A stretch of DNA of 64,000 nucleotides, taken from assembly GCA_963617275.1 (NCBI GenBank), contig CAVENX010000032.1, forward strand, positions 11,712 through 75,711, read 5' to 3'. The position numbers and the translations under genes are program-made. This document shows positions 59,571 through 64,000 of the stretch, in pieces. The number at the start of each line of letters is the position of its first letter. The stretch's first letter is position 1. This stretch comes from Limivicinus sp963617275 (GTDB lineage Bacteria; Bacillota; Clostridia; Oscillospirales; Oscillospiraceae). Below the pieces are notes generated by a model, which saw only the letters and a list, made by a program, of their open reading frames with translations, was not told the DNA's origin and searched no databases.

Positions 59571-59615
59571 AGAGCCGGTGATCCCGAAAGATTTCTCTTC
59601 AGGATAACCGGCTCT
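59571..59615. repeat. Stem-loop upstream of the acetyltransferase gene
   Basis: AGAGCCGGT (59571-59579) pairs with ACCGGCTCT (59607-59615), and inner bases (GATCC/GGAT) extend it. It stands about 42 bases before the acetyltransferase ATG, so it is probably in that gene's leader or marks the end of upstream transcription. Confidence 0.5.
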
Positions 59616-59726
59616 GCGTCTGTGCGTCTGGCTCTTTGATAACAGAAATATTCAGTTGTAAGACATTGATCAATGTTTCCTGTCTACACTTCGGGCAGTA
59701 GTGCAGAAAAGTCAAGTGCTAATTTT

Positions 59727-59764
59727 AAAAACCGTCAGGGATTTTTTGTTCCCTGACGGTTTTT
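59727..59764 (-). terminator. Intrinsic terminator of the rpoBC operon
   Basis: A 15-bp perfect stem, AAAAACCGTCAGGGA (59727-59741) with its complement (59750-59764), and an 8-base loop. On the minus strand the stem ends in a run of T. It begins 24 bases after the rpoC stop and should be very efficient. Confidence 0.9.
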
Positions 59765-59787
59765 TGAAAATTGTATTTATTTGCTGA

Positions 59788-63530
<3,743 letters not shown>

Positions 63531-63531
<1 letters not shown>

Positions 63532-64000
63532 CACATATCCTCCTCAGAATCAAAATTCATATCGGACGAGGCAAAATCCGCCTCATCTGCGTCGTCGCCG
63601 AAATCATCGGCATCGCCGGAAGCAAAACCGTCGGAATCATCTTCGGCGTCCTCGATGCTGTATCCGCCCGCTTCCATCTCGCTATCGTCGGGCGCGTAGA
63701 TCTCATCCTTCATGTCGGGAATGAAATCATCATCGTCATCGTCCTTAAGCTCTATCTCCCCGCCGTCCTTGTCAAGAACGCGGATGTCAAGGCAGAGCGA
63801 CTGAAGCTCCTTGATAAGAACCTTGAACGACTCAGGCACACCGGGCTGCGGTATGTTGTTGCCCTTTACTATGGCCTCATAGGTCTTTACGCGGCCCGTG
63901 ACATCGTCGGACTTGACGGTGAGTATTTCCTGAAGGGTATAGGCTGCGCCGTAAGCCTCGAGCGCCCAGACTTCCATTTCGCCGAAGCGCTGGCCGCCGA
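63531..64000 (-). CDS. rpoB: DNA-directed RNA polymerase subunit beta, C-terminal part (continues beyond window)
   Basis: Only the last 156 residues are in the window; the frame is open to base 64000. GGQRFGEMEVWALEAYGAAYTLQEILTVKSDDVTGR is the conserved clamp-anchoring C-terminal segment of beta, followed by PESFKVLIKELQSLCLDI. A variable, very acidic tail of about 60 residues (KDDDDDDFIPDMKDEI and on) then ends the protein. Such tails are common in Clostridia. It is coupled to rpoC by a stop/start overlap. Confidence 0.97.

Overview
The window reads as chromosomal DNA from an anaerobic, probably spore-forming member of the Clostridia (Bacillota), most likely close to the Oscillospirales. 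The pointers are strong GGAGG-type ribosome binding sites with frequent TTG and GTG starts, an IspH-S1 fusion protein, a nine-gene V-type ATPase operon, a GerW/YtfJ sporulation protein inside the scpAB neighbourhood, and an indolepyruvate:ferredoxin oxidoreductase. Base composition is moderate (roughly half G+C) and looks even by eye. I see no insertion sequences, prophage, tRNA, rRNA or CRISPR array.

Layout. 1-3.95 kb (+): end of an FGGY sugar kinase, an iron-type alcohol dehydrogenase, methionine gamma-lyase and a class II aldolase, a small catabolic cluster. 4.07-9.06 kb (-): complete livKHMGF branched-chain amino acid transporter. 9.2-12.7 kb: tmcAL (-) back to back with ackA and an alpha/beta hydrolase (+). 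12.8-22.0 kb (-): housekeeping run M50 protease, scpA, scpB, DUF2953, ytfJ, dacF-type carboxypeptidase, rluB, HI0933-type flavoprotein, cmk, ispH-S1. 22.4-31.3 kb (-): V-ATPase operon H-I-K-E-C-F-A-B-D, with the sodium-binding residues of the c-ring apparently present. 31.7-34.6 kb (+): a divergent peptide deformylase and iorAB behind a perfect sigma-A promoter. 34.7-35.6 kb (-): greA and an unknown acidic protein. 35.8-42.1 kb (+): murI, DUF1934, argS, an unusual ABC-F protein, and PAP2 phosphatase with a coupled orphan; a small secreted protein lies on the minus strand between them.

42.3-58.9 kb is the accessory part and the most interesting. On the minus strand, a five-gene set (E1 alpha, E1 beta, E2, iron alcohol dehydrogenase, E3) encodes a 2-oxoacid or acetoin dehydrogenase complex and faces a divergent LacI-type regulator. 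It is followed by one long co-directional run: periplasmic-type binding protein, two permeases, two ATPases, TauE/SafE transporter, a divergent triosephosphate-isomerase homologue, a LarA (lactate racemase) homologue with an apparently replaced catalytic histidine, a second LacI regulator and a second TauE/SafE transporter. I infer a dedicated uptake and catabolic system for an unidentified small acid or sugar derivative. Candidate operators are present: two CCAAA/TTTGG palindromes in the divergent promoter, and a perfect 15-bp 7-1-7 palindrome plus a LacI/CcpA-like site upstream of the transporter.

58.9-64 kb (-): a GNAT acetyltransferase, then rpoC with a strong terminator and the 3' end of rpoB, which runs off the window.
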